From the IMG/VR virus record IMGVR_UViG_3300045141_000107, positions 1 to 64,000 of that record: a stretch of DNA of 64,000 bases. One strand, given 5' to 3'. Position 1 is the first letter of the stretch. Every line of letters begins with the position of its first letter. The stretch is from a virus. Positions 63,825 to 64,000 of this stretch are shown piece by piece. The position numbers and the translations under genes were made by a program. The notes beneath the pieces were generated by a model. That model saw only the letters and a program-made list of their open reading frames with translations, was not told the origin of the DNA and ran no database searches.

Positions 63825-64000
63825 TATTGTGTGGTCTCCGGGGTGAATGTAGTATCGGGTACCATCATCATTTCATTGATGGCGCTCTGTACCGCAGTGG
63901 GAAGATACGTCTGGGACTGATCCAACTTGCCAGAAGTAAACACCGCTGCAACAACCCAGGAAGGTTGCTGATACAGTGCCTGGGCATAGAGGACGTGATC
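63824..64000 (-). CDS. C-terminal end of a minus-strand gene (partial)
   Basis: The frame is open from the right edge and ends with TAA at 63824..63826 (TAATG with the sheath). The last residues include YAQALYQQPSWVVAAVFTSG and NEMMMVPDTTFTPETTQ. In this position it would be a head-tail or neck protein, but no family is recognised. Confidence 0.6.
   Translation of the reverse strand, partial: DHVLYAQALYQQPSWVVAAVFTSGKLDQSQTYLPTAVQSAINEMMMVPDTTFTPETTQ

Noticed and set aside
1-64000. tRNA genes, insertion sequences and integrase/att sites
   Set aside because: No cloverleaf-like sequence, transposase or complete integrase was recognised; the core-binding-like protein at 1032..1238 has no catalytic domain. 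A tRNAscan run would be the decisive check.

Overview
This window is part of the genome of a large tailed bacteriophage (Caudoviricetes) with a contractile tail. It carries a tail sheath, tube, tape measure, LysM and hub proteins, baseplate J and two fibres with self-cleaving S74 ends, next to a phage replisome: DnaE-type polymerase, RecA/UvsX-like recombinase, DnaB-like helicase, DnaG-like primase and a gp32-like single-strand binding protein. Genes are tightly packed, many start and stop codons overlap (ATGA, TAATG, TAGTG), and no tRNA, rRNA, insertion sequence or CRISPR array was seen. Capsid, portal and terminase genes are not in the window. The host is unknown. A lysis-region protein with long (T-P-x-P-T)-type repeats resembles linkers common in Chloroflexota, and many start codons lie 5-9 bases after a -10 box, so the host probably tolerates leaderless mRNAs. 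Both are hints only.

Layout: 1-21.7 kb (minus strand) holds early and middle genes: many small hypothetical and zinc-ribbon proteins, a SLOG-fold protein, acidic/lysine-rich proteins, a ThyA-family enzyme, a C5-methyltransferase-like protein, PD-(D/E)XK nucleases, an iron-permease-family membrane protein, RecA and DnaE. 21.8-26.9 kb (minus) is a tightly coupled eight-gene operon: alpha-glutamyl/putrescinyl-thymine pyrophosphorylase-like protein, radical SAM enzyme, glycosyltransferase, nucleoside-deoxyribosyltransferase-like protein, DUF1599-like protein, two small membrane proteins and one unknown. It is best read as a DNA thymine hypermodification pathway. 27-33.2 kb (minus) carries a DUF932 protein, SSB, primase, helicase and a winged-helix replication protein. 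33.2-36.4 kb is the only plus-strand block (SF2 helicase plus small genes), ending in a large bidirectional terminator. 36.5-39.5 kb (minus) is the lysis region. 39.5-64 kb (minus) is the tail module, with fibres at the low-coordinate end and sheath at the high-coordinate end.

Regulation visible in the sequence: several intergenic promoters with -35 TTGCNN, a 17-18 base spacer and -10 TATACT-like boxes. A subset carries a GGAC-N-GTCC inverted repeat in the spacer, which looks like an operator. Rho-independent-type hairpins lie at about 3.35, 27.0, 36.14 and 36.46 kb. The tail assembly chaperone pair appears to be joined by a frameshift of the +1 class.

The strongest candidate for an undescribed system is the hypermodification operon. 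It combines a radical SAM enzyme and a family-4-like glycosyltransferase with the thymine pyrophosphorylase-like protein, a combination that could build a sugar- or carbon-extended thymine. A ThyA homologue 12 kb away could supply the hydroxymethyl precursor. A hydroxymethyl-dU kinase, expected in known pathways, is not visible in this window.
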